Of a DNA stretch of 64,000 nt, positions 43,813-56,963 are shown one piece after another; the stretch's first letter is position 1, and each line of letters starts with the position of its first letter. The notes beneath the pieces are model-generated. The model saw only the letters and a program-made list of their open reading frames with translations, had not been told where the DNA came from and did not search any database. This DNA is from Thozetella sp. PMI_491 (Eukaryota; Ascomycota; Sordariomycetes; Chaetosphaeriales; Chaetosphaeriaceae), in the NCBI GenBank assembly GCA_021432635.1, contig MU270127.1, positions 1 through 64,000 on the forward strand. Reading direction: 5' to 3'. Made by a program: the position numbers and the translations under genes.

Positions 43813-46800
43813 CCATCCTCCAAAGCCCAGTTATACTCGAGATTTGGCGCACCTGCATTGATGCACCAGTAGGAGAAATAACGCCTTCACATTCTTGACT
43901 GAACGTTTGAAGCCCCGCAGATGTGTATACTCTGCCCCAGGCCAAACCTTTCTTTTAAAGAGGGTTACAATGAACCCGATTGTACGGCACCCGAGCAACG
44001 CCACACATGGTGTCTATACGGTCACGAGAATAGGCCCGGCACCACATGGCACAGCCAACAGCCTCGCGGAGAGGCGGTTAGATTGGCATATGTCGCATGG
44101 AGGCGTACAACCGGAGGATTTAACTTAATTGGAGTATCGGGTCATGAACACATTGGCTCTTGTGCTTCCGCTGAGCTGCATGCTCGGCAGCCCCTGAAGG
44201 ACGCTGGCCCCCAAGCGTGATTCGTCCACATTTGTCGATGAATTTGGAGATTACCCGGGCAGAACTGGTAGCCAGTGAGGAAAGAGGAGGCAGGAGAGAG
44301 GCACCAAAGGGCCGGTGGCATATTGAAAGGACGTGATATTTTATCCCAGCCAGTGACACAGAACCAGGTCGCGTGGCACAGGCTGTCCGTCTTCCAGCCA
44401 CGATTACTACTCAAGACTACGACTGTTTGGCCCCCAGGAACACGACCGCAGCTGGACCACCCCGGCAGATGCCTATGTGTAAAGATGTGGCAGAGCTAGG
44501 TTACCAGATAATTGCCGACCCTTTGCTAGCTCAGCACTACAGGTAACTTGTAAACATGATACCCATCACCAGAGGCACGACGTCGAACGTGACATCCGAC
44601 AATGGGTTGACGTGGACAGATCCCACCAATCAGCAAAGATGATGCTTAACGGACAGCCACGGCCGAACACAGCTTGTAGCGAAGGGATTATCAGAGCCGC
44701 TACCCACCAATTGACATTTTGCGCTCGGCTCAATCTGGCATCCAGGCGGCAGTGACACCTGCGTTAGGCTGGCAGGCATCCAGGCATGGCCGTGCAGCTG
44801 AGAATTGCACAAGCAAACCGATTAGTAGCTGCACAAAGATGTCTCGTACTCTAACCTGCGATCCTGTCTTGGTCTCTTACTCCCAGCACAGGGGGCAGGA
44901 TCCGCACACCCCCCCTGGAGCCCGTCCTCAGAGCGAGAGACAAACTCCGTCATTCTGGACGAGTATTCCCCTGATCAGCCAGCGGAGACAAATATTGTAC
45001 AGCATCCCGATGCACTGTGGAAGCTCCAAAGGGCGGTGGACGGATGGAATGATGGCTACCTAGACGCCAGACATATGGAAGCCACTCCGGAGATAACTTC
45101 AGGGCTACAGCGCCAGCCGTAATTACATGCTGGCAACTGTGAGCTTGTAACAGCCAAGCGAGATCATATAAAGCTCTGTGCTTATGGAGATGCGCCTGGG
45201 CCGCCCGGAGCCTCTCCCTCCCTGTCTAAGACCAGACTTTTGCTCCCGCGGGCCGCAAAAGCCTCGGTGTTCTACACGGTTCATCCCGCGGGACTGCGAG
45301 TCTGGGTCAACGGGGTCCTGCAGGGGCAGGAGCATCACGAAGCATGGTGATGTCGTAGGGGAGACGACGTGCAGGACAGGCTAATCTCCGCCGGAACCCA
45401 CGCGGTGCCCGCGAAATACATGACATCGGGTAGTGTTTACTTGATGCACAGCGACAAGTCTAGACCACTACAGAGATGTGATCCGAGGGATCGGCAGTCC
45501 TGTACTTCGGAGCCAGATAGGCGAGCGGGTTCGAGCCCATAGATGTGGCACCAGGCCCGCACCGGAGAGATGGAGGCGACAAACGATCAAGTGGCACCTA
45601 CGGAGTAGTACTGTAGTATGTGGCGGTCTGGACTTCTTGGACCACATCCTTGGTGTTGCCAAACGTTGCTCGATCGGATTTGATCCTGATCCCAGCTGGG
45701 CAAGCAGCCGGCGGGGTCGGAAACTGGGGCTCAGCACTGCGACACCCTGGCACGGGATATTAGCAGGGCCATGTAATTCCTTCGCCGAGGGCTAACCGAG
45801 ACGAAGCCTAGCTTCCATTTTTGATGATGGGTGTGTGGCAACCCATTGCTTACGACGGGGATGCAGCGGTCGTCTCGGTCAACAAAGAATGTCGTGGAAG
45901 GTCAGTGGGCATGGCGGCGCTGGCATCCATGACATGGCTCCTGGGGATAGGGGGATATTTTGCCTAGCTATATCGGTCTTGCGGCCAAAATTATTCCGAC
46001 CAAAGATTTGCTTGAGCGCAAGAGTATAAACCCCGCTGGAGGAGATAGACCTCGGGGGTAGACACTCTATCAGATACACACTTAGGCCGGGGCTGTCGGC
46101 CAGGTGGCCGGGGTAGGCATGGCCGTATGGCACACAGACCCAGGCCAGAGGAGATGCGATCTGTGTCTCCCCTGTGACTTTGCTCTGGCGGCTGGGGAGG
46201 AGGTTGACAACGCGAAAGAAGGCGGCTGTATAACTCGTCGTTTCTTTTTGCGGCTGACTGTGATGGCGGGTTGAAACCGCGCTGGCGTCTCGGACCGAAA
46301 TGGTGTCTGTCTGCCTACTCGCAGGCGAGGTGGAGAGGTCTCTGTCCTGCCGCCACCCGCCCGCGGATAGGCGGAAGGAAGAAGCAACGAGAGGTTCTAG
46401 CTCGGTGTGGCTCGCGGCAGGCGCCTCCCTGTCTCTCTCTGTCTCTCTCTCCTGGACCGGCTGGATGCCTGTGCTGCGGCCGCGGCCTGGGCCCGGCCCC
46501 CGATGGCCGCCTGTGTTTGGACAGCCTCGACGCGGGAGCCAACCAAGTCAGCACCCGGTGTCTTGGGTTGAACAAAAAGTTTTTGGCGCATCCCCTGCAG
46601 GAGCAGAACCAGAGCTGGTGGTTCGCCGGGTGCCTAGAAACACTAGAGAAGGATTAATCGAAATAGGGCCCCGTTTGCTCGAAAATGCGTGCATGCAGGC
46701 AGGGACCAAGGCAGGGCAAGCCGCTGCTCGAGATCCCGGGCGGGGATCTCCCCCCCGGTCCTGGGCGCCAGCCGCCACCGCCGGTGTTGTGTAGCATCAT

Positions 46801-49615
46801 TCGATCGCCCCCCCCCCCCCCCACCGACCAGCAGCGAAGCCTGGGGGAGGGGCTCCTTGCGCCAGGATGGTTCGTTTTCTGTGTTTTTGCTGTTCCCGTG
46901 CATCCAAGGACGTCGAGTTGGGCTCCCCAATCTCCGGGACGGCAATGAGCGGAAGCGGAGAGGACGGGATCGCGATGCAGGGTTTGGCAAGGAAGGGCTT
47001 CGTTCAGCGGCGCAATTGCCCCAACGAACAAGGGAAAGAGTGCGGGCGTGAAATTTCAGGGTGCGTCACAACGATGTCCTTCGATTTTGGCGCCGGATAT
47101 GAAGTTTGAGATCTGGATTGTTGGCCCTGGCAGCCAATCTTGGCCCTTGGACAGCACGGGCCACATCCCATCCCCTGCCAATCAAAAGAGAAAGGGGGGA
47201 TGGGCAAGATGGGATTACTTACCTTAGTCGGAGGATGAGGGGGAGGGGCCTCTTTGGGGCTCGTTCCCACAACATACCACACAACCCAGTCAAGCCAGTC
47301 CGTCGTGTATAGGGGCGGGCCATTTGCTGCCCTGGCCGGGGGTTTGGCCACCTCAACCTGGGCAGGCCAGGGTCCGTCACCTTGCCGGGCCCGCCTTACG
47401 TATACCGACCGTCCAGCATGATGCCATGAGCTCGCATCGCTTACGTAGGTCTAGCAGTCCTCGCAACCTGCCTGGCACCTTGTGCATCACACCAAAACAG
47501 AGCTTGGTTCTGTTTGGCGTGCAGCAACAATGTGCGCTCTTAGCGCACAGAAGCCGGTGTTGGCCGGAACTGGAACTGGGACCCGAGGATCCCCGTTTGC
47601 GGGGGACCCAGCAAACTAGGAATTAGAGAAACAAAACGAATAGGAAATACTTACTATCAAGGTTAATCAACTTGCCCCGAGGGTTAATGCCGCATGATTC
47701 CTTGGCCCGGAGCTACCTGACGCAGCACAATAGCACACACCAGGTCGAGGTCAGCTCGACTGGGTGCAGGCCCCCTTTGCCAATCCACCGGGCTCTTGAC
47801 GGGTCTCCTCTGGTGCAGTCTATCGGATCCTGCCTACCATGGCGCCCGCCCGCTCCAGAAACCGGCCGAGCTGTGCGCAGCAGTATGGCGTGGTCTTGTC
47901 AGCAGCCGTGGCGCCGTTGCAAGGTAGGCAGCGCGGGCCAGAAACCTTCCCCCCCCAGTAGATAGTCCACGCCGTGCGGAATGTACGGCAGGGTGCGTGC
48001 GCGCGAGGGAGCCCGGCCGGCGCGCGGCAGCGAGTAATGAGGAGCGGAGGGTCGCCACAGTGCTCCGTCGGCCCTGGGACCAGGACGGCAAGTCGCCAGA
48101 CGGCCCGGCGAGGAATGTGCCCTAGCTCGCGCGTCCGCAAGCAGGAAGCAACTCGGCACATGCATGTCGCGCTCTCTGCCGGTGTATGTTTCCATGAACC
48201 CAGAATGCCCCCTTCCTCCGTCTCCCTCGGCAGACCCGTGACCCGTCCGTCCCGCATCGAGGGAGGGCCGCACAGCGCAATACTACCGGGCACGCATGCC
48301 GGCGGGATGGGTGGGCGACGTGCGTGCGGGCTTCTTCTCCACACGCGCGCAATCCAGATATATTGCCACCGGGCAGGGAGCCTGGGGCGAGCGCAGGTGC
48401 CCTGCAGCGTGCCGGCGGTTTGACTTTTTCCTTCTACCTAAGCTTCGAACGACAAGCGGGCGCCCGAAGCGGGGACTAGCGAGCGAATCTCTTGTTCTGG
48501 GCTGCGAACGGCGGCGGGGACCATGACGAAGTGCGGGACCAGACGAGCCAGCGTCAATTTAGAAAATACCTCCCGCCGAAATTAGCTTCGTTTCAGAAGG
48601 CTGTGCGGCGCCGACCGGGGACGTTTGTTTGGCGCAAGCCCGCCCCCCCGGGAGCAATCACTGTGCGATTAAGCTCGCGGCAGGCCCGCCCGCTTCTGCA
48701 AGGGACCAGATTGGACGGAGATCGTATCGATGGGGCGACGAGGAGCGCCGGCATCTCAGCAAGCTCAGGTACCAGCCCACTTGAGCACGCCCCTCCCAGG
48801 CCACGCCCCACACTCACCCGGGGACTAAGGCAGGGGCAGGCCAATGACGACCCCTCATTCGGCAGCGTCAGCGGCGAGCCCCAGACGGGCGCTGCGCTAG
48901 GCGGGGTGGGAAACGCCCAAGAAAAAAAAGGGCGTGTCGATAGAGGACATCGCCGCACTGGGGATGGGATGGAATTGTGCAGAGTCATTAGGGGAGGGAG
49001 GAGAGGGTCGATCTGCCCCAAGAGGCCCCGGAGAAAGGGGGGGGCCGCCTGTCCAACATCAGATGAACAACTGAGTGCGTCGACGCAAACCCTCTGATTC
49101 AGAATGTTTCCCAGCCCACCCGGCAGTGCCGATTCCGTGCGGGGAGACGGAGACGGGGACTCACGCTGGACCGTTCGAGGAAGCCAGAACCCAGCCAGAG
49201 TCAGTCAGTCTGTCAAGTCAGTCAGTCAGTCAGCCGCCACCACGACCACGTTTTCGTAACGCCAGAGACCTGCAGCGGCCATGACAGTAGAAGAGACGAA
49301 AAAAGTAGCCGTGCGACGTTGGCTCAGGTCAGCGCGCATTACAGCCCTCACAGAGCGACGTCTATTTTTTTTTCTCCTTCCTGCTGGAAGGGCAGGCAGG
49401 CAGGCTGGAAAGGGGGAAGGAGGGGCAGCGAATGTCGCTTGTCGATAACCCCACGCCCCATCTTCAATTGCCCACTGCTCACTCGCAATATCTGGGTGGT
49501 ATCCGTCCTGACGAAAGTAGTCGTACGTCAACCCGCCTCGGTAGCGCATGGGGTCTACCCAGCTTTTTAAGGGGCAGAAGCTAAATCGACGCCCCCCAAT
49601 GTAACCAAACTACCT

Positions 49616-49669
49616 GGCGTCGCTGGGCGCTGCTGGGCGTCGCTGGGCGCTGCTGGGCGTCGCTGGGCG
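49616..49669. repeat. 20-base tandem repeat (GGCGTCGCTGGGCGCTGCTG)
   Basis: About 2.7 copies of a GC-rich 20-base unit, itself built from GCTGGGC(G) sub-repeats. It lies about 1.4 kb upstream of the CAP-protein start. Confidence 0.85.
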
Positions 49670-49849
49670 GACAACTGGAATGGTAGCACTTCCCTAATTG
49701 TTAGGGCGAGCGAGCGCCGAGCAGCGCACCATTTGCCAAGTGGGGTCTTGGGGGGTCTTGGGGGGGGGGGGGGGTGTAAGGGTAAGGTAGGTAGGGTGTG
49801 TGGTCTAGACTAGCTGGGGCAGGCTGGTCGCAACCTCCTCCAGATCGTT

Positions 49850-51050
49850 TCTGTCAATTTTCTAACCCTCGTCCGCCGCCCCGGTCATCGTCCCTTCACT
49901 TCACCTTCTTTTTCTTTTCCCTGTCCCCCCAGTCACCGCCAGCATCCTTCCCCCCTGGTCTGCGGCCCCCCTGTCTGTCTCTACGGTCCCCCCCTGCCCT
50001 GTTGTCCTCACGCCGGACCACCTCTAGGCCACTCGTTCAGTCCTTCAAGTACCTGCCGCTCGCCGGTTGAAGCTTCGTTCAGTCTCTACCTTTGGCCGCG
50101 ACCTCGCCTCCAAACCTCCCAAGGTCCTTCTCCTCCACCAACCAACTTGCATTTCACTCCTTTGAATCAGGCCGGTGATTCTTTCTTTTCGGCACATACA
50201 CTCCTTTCAGAAACTACATCAACGACTCTTTTTGCTTCTTAGCATCCACCACGTCTTCGTGACCACCGAGATAAACCACAGAACCGAGACGGGCATCCAG
50301 ATCCCTCTCGAACCCACCCACAGGACCACCAAGCGAACCAAGTCAGCCGGCTCTAGCTATCTCCAGCGCTGTTGTCCAACCAAGCCCTCCTTCCGTACAC
50401 GATATCAACCGCAGTTATCCTTGACGGATCCAAGTAACAGCAGTGCTGCCGCCAGCTGGCCCTGAAAGTTCAACCCCTCAGCTGTCCCTCCCGCAAAGAA
50501 GGACACCTCCATCCTCCATCCAGCCTTCAGGTACGTAAGAAAAAAGTGATGTGATGCATTTGCTTTGTTTTTGCTGCTCGAGGTCGAGATCTGTATTTGT
50601 GTCATTGTTATGCCGGCATCTATCTACCATCGGGGCTTTCAGTGTGCTTCAAGGGGGGAAGAAGAAATCGCCGGGATGCTTTGTTTCTCCACCAAGATCG
50701 CCAAGGACAATATATGCAACGACAAAGATGGAGCATCGTGAGGGTCGTCACCGAGCCGGGCAAAGATCTTCGACTCCCGGCCCTCCTATGAGCACTCATT
50801 GGATCGACGCCAACGTAATTCCACTACTCCTCTTTTCAGGACGGGAACGCCCATCCCACCTAAACCTCAACACCATCCTTTTTGGCCTCGATACTCTCGA
50901 GCCTGCCACTCCTTTTGCGCCACCACAGCCTCTCGTCACTCCTTACTGCACCAGTCCTTCGTTTTCCTTCTTTCGCTCACTGGCTTTTGCCTGGTTATAT
51001 CTATTCGCGTACTGACCACCCAGCAGTCCTATTTATTTAAGACAATCACA
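49850..51050 (+). promoter_or_regulatory. Pyrimidine-rich promoter and long 5' leader of CAP-protein gene, with probable leader intron
   Basis: From about 49850 to 50520 the plus strand is rich in C and T with little G, as in promoters and leaders of strongly expressed ascomycete genes. A strong donor, CAG|GTACGTAAG at 50531, pairs well with TTTTCAG at 50839 to give a 309-base leader intron. The following exon runs C/T-rich into ATG 51051 (AATCACAATGAAG). Several short upstream ATGs would be removed or bypassed by this splice. The transcription start is not defined. Confidence 0.5.
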
Positions 51051-52122
51051 ATGAAGTCCTCTGTCTGCTTGGCCGTTGCCGGTGCCGTTTTGGCCACCGC
51101 CAGCCCCTTGGACCTGTTCAAGCGGAAGATGGTGACTGACATCGTCTTCGAGTATGTCACCATCACCGTGACGGCAGGCGAACAGCACTTTGGGCCTGGA
51201 AAGCACCTCCACCACACCTCCACCAGCACTTCGACCTCGACCACGGTCCCCCCGCCCCCGCCTCCTACGACCACCCCTACCCCGGAGCCGGAGCCCGTGC
51301 CGGCGACCACCGAGGCCCCGGTCGTCGTTGAGTCGGTGGCTCCTTCGCCTTCGCCCGTGGCCGAGGTCACCGTCGAGGCTCAGCCCAGCGTCCAGGTCGT
51401 TGCCGCCTCTCCGGACCCTAGCCCTGTTGCTGCTACCACTCAGGAAGCCGCCCAGGCTGCTCCCACCGACTATGCCAGCACTGTTGTCTACCACCACAAC
51501 GTCCACCGCTTCAACCACTCTGCCCCGGCCGTGACCTTCAGCGACACCCACGCTAGCTGGGCTCAGGCAACGGCCCAGAAGTGTGTCTTCGAGCACGACC
51601 TGTAAGTCTAGCTCCGCCTCCCCCCCTTGTCCCTGCGTATCACCCCACGGAACGTGGGCTAACAAGCGATTCACTAGGTCCCAGGGTGACGGCAAGTACG
51701 GCCAGAACCTGGCTCTCTGGGGTTCGTCTGATGCTGCCTCCATGAGTGCCAGCCTTCTTGCTGCCCAGGCTACCAGCAACATGTGGTATGGTGAGCTGTC
51801 CAGCTACGCCTCGTCCAACTATGGCCAGGACAACCCGGACATGTCCAACTTTGAGAACTTCGGCCACTTCACCCAGCTCGTCTGGAAGGACACCCAGCAG
51901 GTTGGCTGCTACACCAACTTCTGCGCTCAGGGCACCATCTACCCGACCATGGACTCTTGGTTCACCGTCTGCAATTACTACCCTGCTGGTACGTCGCCTC
52001 ACGAGACACCGTCTCTTAGAATTCTGCAGGACACAGCTAACAGGGAATCTCTAGGCAACGTGGGTGGTGGATACGGCGCCAACGTCCTTCCCCCGCTCGG
52101 CCAGGCTTCCGTCACGGCTTAA
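51051..52122 (+). CDS. Secreted CAP/PR-1 superfamily protein (Pry-like)
   Basis: Three exons: 51051-51601, 51678-51988, 52055-52122; 309 residues. A signal peptide (MKSSVCLAVAGAVLATASP) is followed by a Thr/Ser/Pro/Val-rich region to about residue 155, including TSTSTSTSTTVPPPPPP, which should be O-glycosylated. The C-terminal half is a CAP domain: YHHNVHRFNHSAPAVTFS, CVFEHDL, YGQNLALWG, GHFTQLVWKDTQQVGC and FTVCNYYPAGN. This matches the Pry/PR-1 proteins, which bind sterols and lipids and are secreted or wall-associated in fungi. The usual CAP cysteines are present. The function in this organism is not shown. The long linker suggests placement in the cell wall. Confidence 0.93.
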
Positions 52123-53541
52123 GCTCAACACGGTTTGGGAACCAGCAGGGAGAGACCGTGCGAGGAGACAGTTTGGCCTGGCTCGCCTTCCTCCGACGGC
52201 ACTTCCTCACTTCATTTCATGTAGTGTTATTACCATCTGCCAAGATTCTTCTTCGTTCTCTGCGACCTCATGCGAGCGAATTTACACATCCACGCGCGTC
52301 CCAAGCACGCGCGAGGGTATAAGAGCATTCATCACTGGGTTCCCATCCAAGCAAAAACAGTGTATGCGTGTCACAAGTCTCCCCTCCTCTAGCCACCCTC
52401 TTCATGACGACATGATAAGATATTCCCGGATTGAACACCAAAAAACCTTACAAGCATTTGGGAGGCATCTGCATCGGGAAAGGCTCTGGAACCACTGCAC
52501 TACTTCATTTCTTTGGTCATGCATAGCTTGCTCCCCTGACCAGCTACTTGTCTTGCCCAGCAGAGCTGCGCATCGGTGGCGGCCATCCTTGACTAGTTCA
52601 CCTTTGAACATTTCGGTTCGTCTTTTCTTCTTTCTTGTACTTAGGGCAGCTTCATTTCCTTCATGGCGGGCGAGAGAACCCTCTATCCTAGGCTCGGTTT
52701 GCGATCAAGGAGGGGCTCGGGGGAAAATGGAGGGGGATCATCGCCGCATTCCATCACACTATCAACCTATTCTTTGCAACACTCACGCTGGAGTCGAGAG
52801 GGGGAAAAGGACGGTATTGGCTTCATCCCATGACCCAACGAATTGATATGCGTTGATCTATGGCCTCTTGCGCGGCTTGCGCCTTTCCCTCTTGTCCCTC
52901 GTGCCAAGCCCCTGTGAGTCTATTGTTTCTTGGCTTGCTCTCCCGTAAATGTGAACCTGAGTCCGGCCTGGCGTGCATGCCAGGCGAGCCACTGGCCCGA
53001 AAGGGATGAAGTGTGATCTTGCAAATGTCGACCTGCCGCCGAGGTTGCCGAATCGGGATTAAGCGCTGGCCTATACCCCCCGTCTGCGCCCCCCTCCGCT
53101 GCTTGCCTTCCCTCCATTACGACGAACCCCTGAGCCAGCGAGAGAGTGGCGGATAGGTCCGAGAAGAGAAAGCAATCAAACTTGATGGGAGCCGGCGCGT
53201 CCGTATCTGACAGGTTTTCGACGCGCGGACCGGTGACCTGGTAGTCGTCGATAGCGTTTCCGCCATCGCGACGGCCGCCCAGCCACGAACCATGTTCGCC
53301 CGACAACGCCACTTTCTGCAAGCTCTATAACTCAGCTTGTCGGAAGCGCCACCACTTTAACGTTAACAGCACTAATGGTCCCCAGTTTTCTCTCCAGGCG
53401 CGCAGCATACCGCGTTAGAATAGGGGTTCACGGTGTTCACAATTGCATGCAGCGGCGACTCGGCACGTGGGGAGCGTCTCTTCGGAATGCTCTGTCTAAC
53501 ACCTCTAGTCGCTGCGCCGCGGCCACCCCCCCCCCCCCCCT
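52123..53541. other. Convergent 3' flank between CAP gene and amino-acid transporter gene
   Basis: Both genes end here. A minus-strand open frame at 52920-53321 lacks an ATG and recognisable motifs and is not called. A poly-C run occupies 53527-53540, just past the transporter stop. Confidence 0.55.
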
Positions 53542-55152
53542 TTAGCAGGCGAACGGGTTCGGTAGCGTGCCTTGCTGATACGCTATGATGATGGAGTCGA
53601 CATTCACATACATACCCGCCACGCAGATGAACGCGCCGGCCAGAATAGTCAGCATGCATAGGGCGCTCATGACCCACGAAGACGTCCACGCCCGCAGCCC
53701 GCCTCCGATGTGGTACGCATCGTAGAGCCAAAAGAAGCCCGCTATTCCGTACGTGTACCAGCTCGCGAACAAGGACGCGGCGATGCCGATCAGGTAGTTG
53801 AATATCGGCACGCCCACCGCGAGCACGAAGGCCGCGGCACTACCCGCATCTGGAGTTAGCAGCTGCTTCGAGCCGGGTTTGAGAGATGCCTAAAGGCCTG
53901 CACCTGGGTGCCAAAGACGTACTTCATAACTAGCACCAGTGCTGTCCACGTGGACCAGCCTAGTACGCTGTGTTCGTGTAGGTGGCGCGACCTTGCTCGC
54001 CCACCCCCCCGACGGTCACGGAAGAGACGCACGAAGATGAGTTTGGCGGCAGTGTGCGCATACAGGCTTCCCGCGATCAGGAAGTTAGGGATGGCAATAC
54101 CATAGGCTGCCTTGGCCCAGACCGGCGGGAGGGAGCTGAACGAGGGCGACGCGACGGTCGAGCCAAGGTAGTAGTAGGTGACGATGGCGAAAACGATGTA
54201 GAAGGACGTGGCGAAGCCTTGGAGCGTGTAGGCGGCCTTCATGGCGCCGCGGGGGTCCCGCATCTCGGAGATGAGGATGAAGAACATGAAGTGGCCGGCG
54301 TACGCGAAGACGGGGTTGGTGATGCTGATGAAAGCCGTGATGAAGTCGCTCGTGCGCACGATGTCGACCTGCCGGTCCGGCGTCGGGTTTAGCCCGGCCC
54401 CCACCATGCCGACGATGCCGGCCACGAGGATCGAGATGACGCTCGGCACGCTCAGCCACGACAGCCGGTCCAGCGTGCGCGGCAGCGAGAAGAGGAAGGT
54501 CGGAATCGCAAAGATACCCGTGTACAGCATCAGGCACAACCGGTTGTCCGACAACACCTGGAGCGCGATCTGCCCAGCTAGCAGTTGGCCGCCTGTGGCG
54601 AACACGGCGAACACGATGGTGCCCGCCGCCAGCACTTCGCGGCCGATTGGGCCAAACATGATATATCCAGCGTCCCCCATACTATGAACTAAACAGGCGT
54701 GAGAGAGCGGAGCGTAAGTGGTTGGCCCAACTGGGGGAGCGAGTGCTCACCTTGGGGGTGACGCAGCTTGAACTGGATGAGGATCCAGCTCGTAAAGGTA
54801 GCGAAGATGCCGAGGAAGAGAATAATTATGGTACCGGGGACGATGCCGACGACGGCGAGACTCGACGGCAACGAGAGCATGCCATTGCTCACGATCTCGG
54901 CGATCATCAGGACGGCCACCAGCTCCCATGACAGGGTCCGGTAGTGGATCTACTGGCGCACCCGTGAGCATCCCGCCTCGGTCGGGTTGGGGCGTTAGAG
55001 GGGGCAAGCATCCGGCTTCTCACCTGCGCGTTGCTCTCATCGCCAAAGACGTCTAGGTCGGTATCGTAGTGCGCCGCATCCCCGTGCGCGTCGACCATCG
55101 TGCTGGCCCTGGCGTCCGGGCCGTCCTCTAGCCGGAACTTCTCTCCGCTCAT
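53542..55152 (-). CDS. Amino-acid permease, AAAP family (MTR-like neutral amino acid transporter)
   Basis: Four exons: 55024-55152, 54751-54949, 53923-54688, 53542-53839; 463 residues. A hydrophilic N-terminal tail of about 50 residues (MSGEKFRLEDGPDARASTMV) is followed by IHYRTLSWELVAVLMIAEIV and about eleven membrane helices, including LSLPSSLAVVGIVPGTIIIL, AFISITNPVFAYAGHFMFFI, and the last pair with LIGIAASLFASWYTYG. This is the Aa_trans fold of Neurospora MTR-type permeases, proton-coupled importers of neutral and aromatic amino acids in the plasma membrane. The third intron was set at GTACGT (53922) to GGGTAG (53840), giving VMNAAAFVLAVGVP without an unlikely hydrophilic insert. The substrate is inferred from family. 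Confidence 0.88.
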
Positions 55153-56963
55153 GGTGTTGGAGTTTGCGGTGGCTCGGCCGAGGTTGAGCACTTTTTCTAA
55201 GCAGGAGGGGTAGACTGTTCTCTATTCTAAATACCACGAGCGCAATATATGGGGAGTATATGACGTCGATTGTCGTTGTCTTGGAGTCTTTGTTCTTATG
55301 AAGTTTGTTGGAGGTTCGGCCCACAGAACCGTCAGAGAGCGCTAAACAATCACTTTGGCACTCGTGGATTGCTAGATATATCTTCGAGAGGATAGGCGTT
55401 CGGCCATCTCCCCGAGCAAGCTCTCCATGTTTGCGCCTTATCTTTGGTTACTGGTTCCGGCTTATCTCTCCCCGCGATCTGCTGCGGGGGGTAGCATCAC
55501 CATATCGCGCAGCGGCTGCGAGAGCCGAATGCTGACAAGCCCGAGCGCAGGGATGCCATGGACGCTCTGGTTGGCTATCGAGGCCTCTATCTTGCCCCCC
55601 CCACACTGTTTTGCCGGAGATCGAGGCCGGGTGCTGTACCAGTGCTTACTGGGTTAGGGGAAGCCTGCGCGACGAGCCTCCCCGGCCTCCTCGAAAGCGA
55701 TGCGGCGGCCAGAAGCTGAGTAACGGGGCGAGCAACCAACCAGGCCCAAGATTGTACGCCTCACTCGCGCAGGTAGCCGCATCGCGACCTAGGGCGATTT
55801 TCATGGTATCGCTGAAGGAGCTGAGACAAGCCTGTGTAAGAGAAGCGGGAGCGAAATGGCCCGGGGGTCGGACGGGGCTCTATGACAAGTATACCACACC
55901 CAAAACAGGCTAGAAAGACATCGAGCGCGAGCCTGGGTTCTGCACTCACCTCACTGCGCAGTAATCTCGACAAAGCAATTCGTGCGATCCTTTGGTGGCT
56001 CTTCGAATTGGCGCATATCTCTGCTCGACTCTGGAGCTGCAGCTCAAAGCGAAGGAGGATAGAACAAGTAGAGGGCAGGAAAGTAGCAGGAGGGAAAAGA
56101 TGGGAGGCTATAAAGAATACAGCCGAAAGCCCTGAGAAACCTCAGGCTGTGCACCACAGATATGAGATCAGAGTGTCGTTGGCTCATGGAAAGTCAAGCG
56201 CGGCTGGTGGAACACTAATTAGCTGTACGACTGAAGACTCGAACGAGACCCCCAGAGTATCTAGTTGTGGGCTCGTTACATGTCGATGGTATTGCGGTTC
56301 GGACTGGTAACATCCCAAGTACAGGACGTGGACAATTATAGGCAGCCTCTCAAGCATTAAGAAGCTGTTTAATTTAGTTTATTGACTCGTCTTGACCTAT
56401 GTTGCCCAGGCCTCACATGCACTGTAGTTATGCGCCAATAAGTCAATTGGCAGTTAACTCCCGACGCGAATCGGGCAGGTATGACTAGCAGTTACATTCC
56501 GGAAACGAGGCCGCAAGGATTATTTACCCTACCGGTGTCACCCGACTACTCTTGCAGAGTGTCCGGCGGCCACCACCCCCCATCGTCTACATACGACGTA
56601 GCGCTCAATACGGTCTAATCTTATAGGGTGACGCCCCTCAGTACGGATAATCGCCTTCCGCCGTATTCGGTCAATGCTTAAGCCGGCGACATGCACAACG
56701 TGCACAGCAGGCCTCATAAGCGGCCATGGCCACCCAAGAAACGGCAAAAGGGAAAACATATATATATATATATGCACAAATCGTAGTTACCGCCTCAATC
56801 GGCGCTCTGTTTGGGCCAGGTCTCGACGCGACTGGAGCGCACACCATTGTGTGACACTCGCGACTTAGTTTCAGCCGAGCATAAAACTACAAGAAGCGCG
56901 AGGGCTGCTTGCTCTGCGACACGGCATCGCAACGGCCCGCATTCCCCGCAAACTGAACCCGAC
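55153..56963. promoter_or_regulatory. Divergent region between permease and P450 genes
   Basis: The 1.8 kb separate two divergent starts. No gene is supported. Bases 56320-56470 are AT-rich, and an (AT)n microsatellite lies at 56758-56773, about 190 bases before the P450 start. Confidence 0.5.
56758..56773. repeat. (AT)n microsatellite
   Basis: Eight AT dinucleotides upstream of the P450 gene. It could act as an easily melted element but nothing shows this. Confidence 0.9.

Larger units (their letters stand above)
42783..51050. other. 8.3-kb gene-poor interval
   Basis: No gene is supported from the end of nuo-20.8 to the CAP-protein start. The left part (about 43240-43480) is clearly AT-richer, with many TA steps, and may be a decayed repeat. 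The rest is GC-rich with only short, low-complexity frames. Local repeats at 43752-43812, 49200-49232 and 49616-49669 are listed separately or in the findings. Homopolymers include C15 at 46808-46822 and G13 at 49750-49762. From about 49850 the plus strand is strongly pyrimidine-rich and is probably the promoter and leader of the CAP gene. Confidence 0.5.

Noticed and set aside
43740..43815. Short regular repeats that could suggest a CRISPR array
   Set aside because: Units are 12 bases, directly adjacent with no spacers, in a fungal genome: a simple minisatellite.
45505..45560. GGTTCGAGCCC resembling a tRNA T-loop box
   Set aside because: The bases around it do not form a five-pair T stem, and no matching A box or acceptor stem is present upstream.
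52920..53321. 133-codon minus-strand frame between CAP and permease genes
   Set aside because: No ATG at its start, no recognisable motif, and it lies in convergent 3' flanks.
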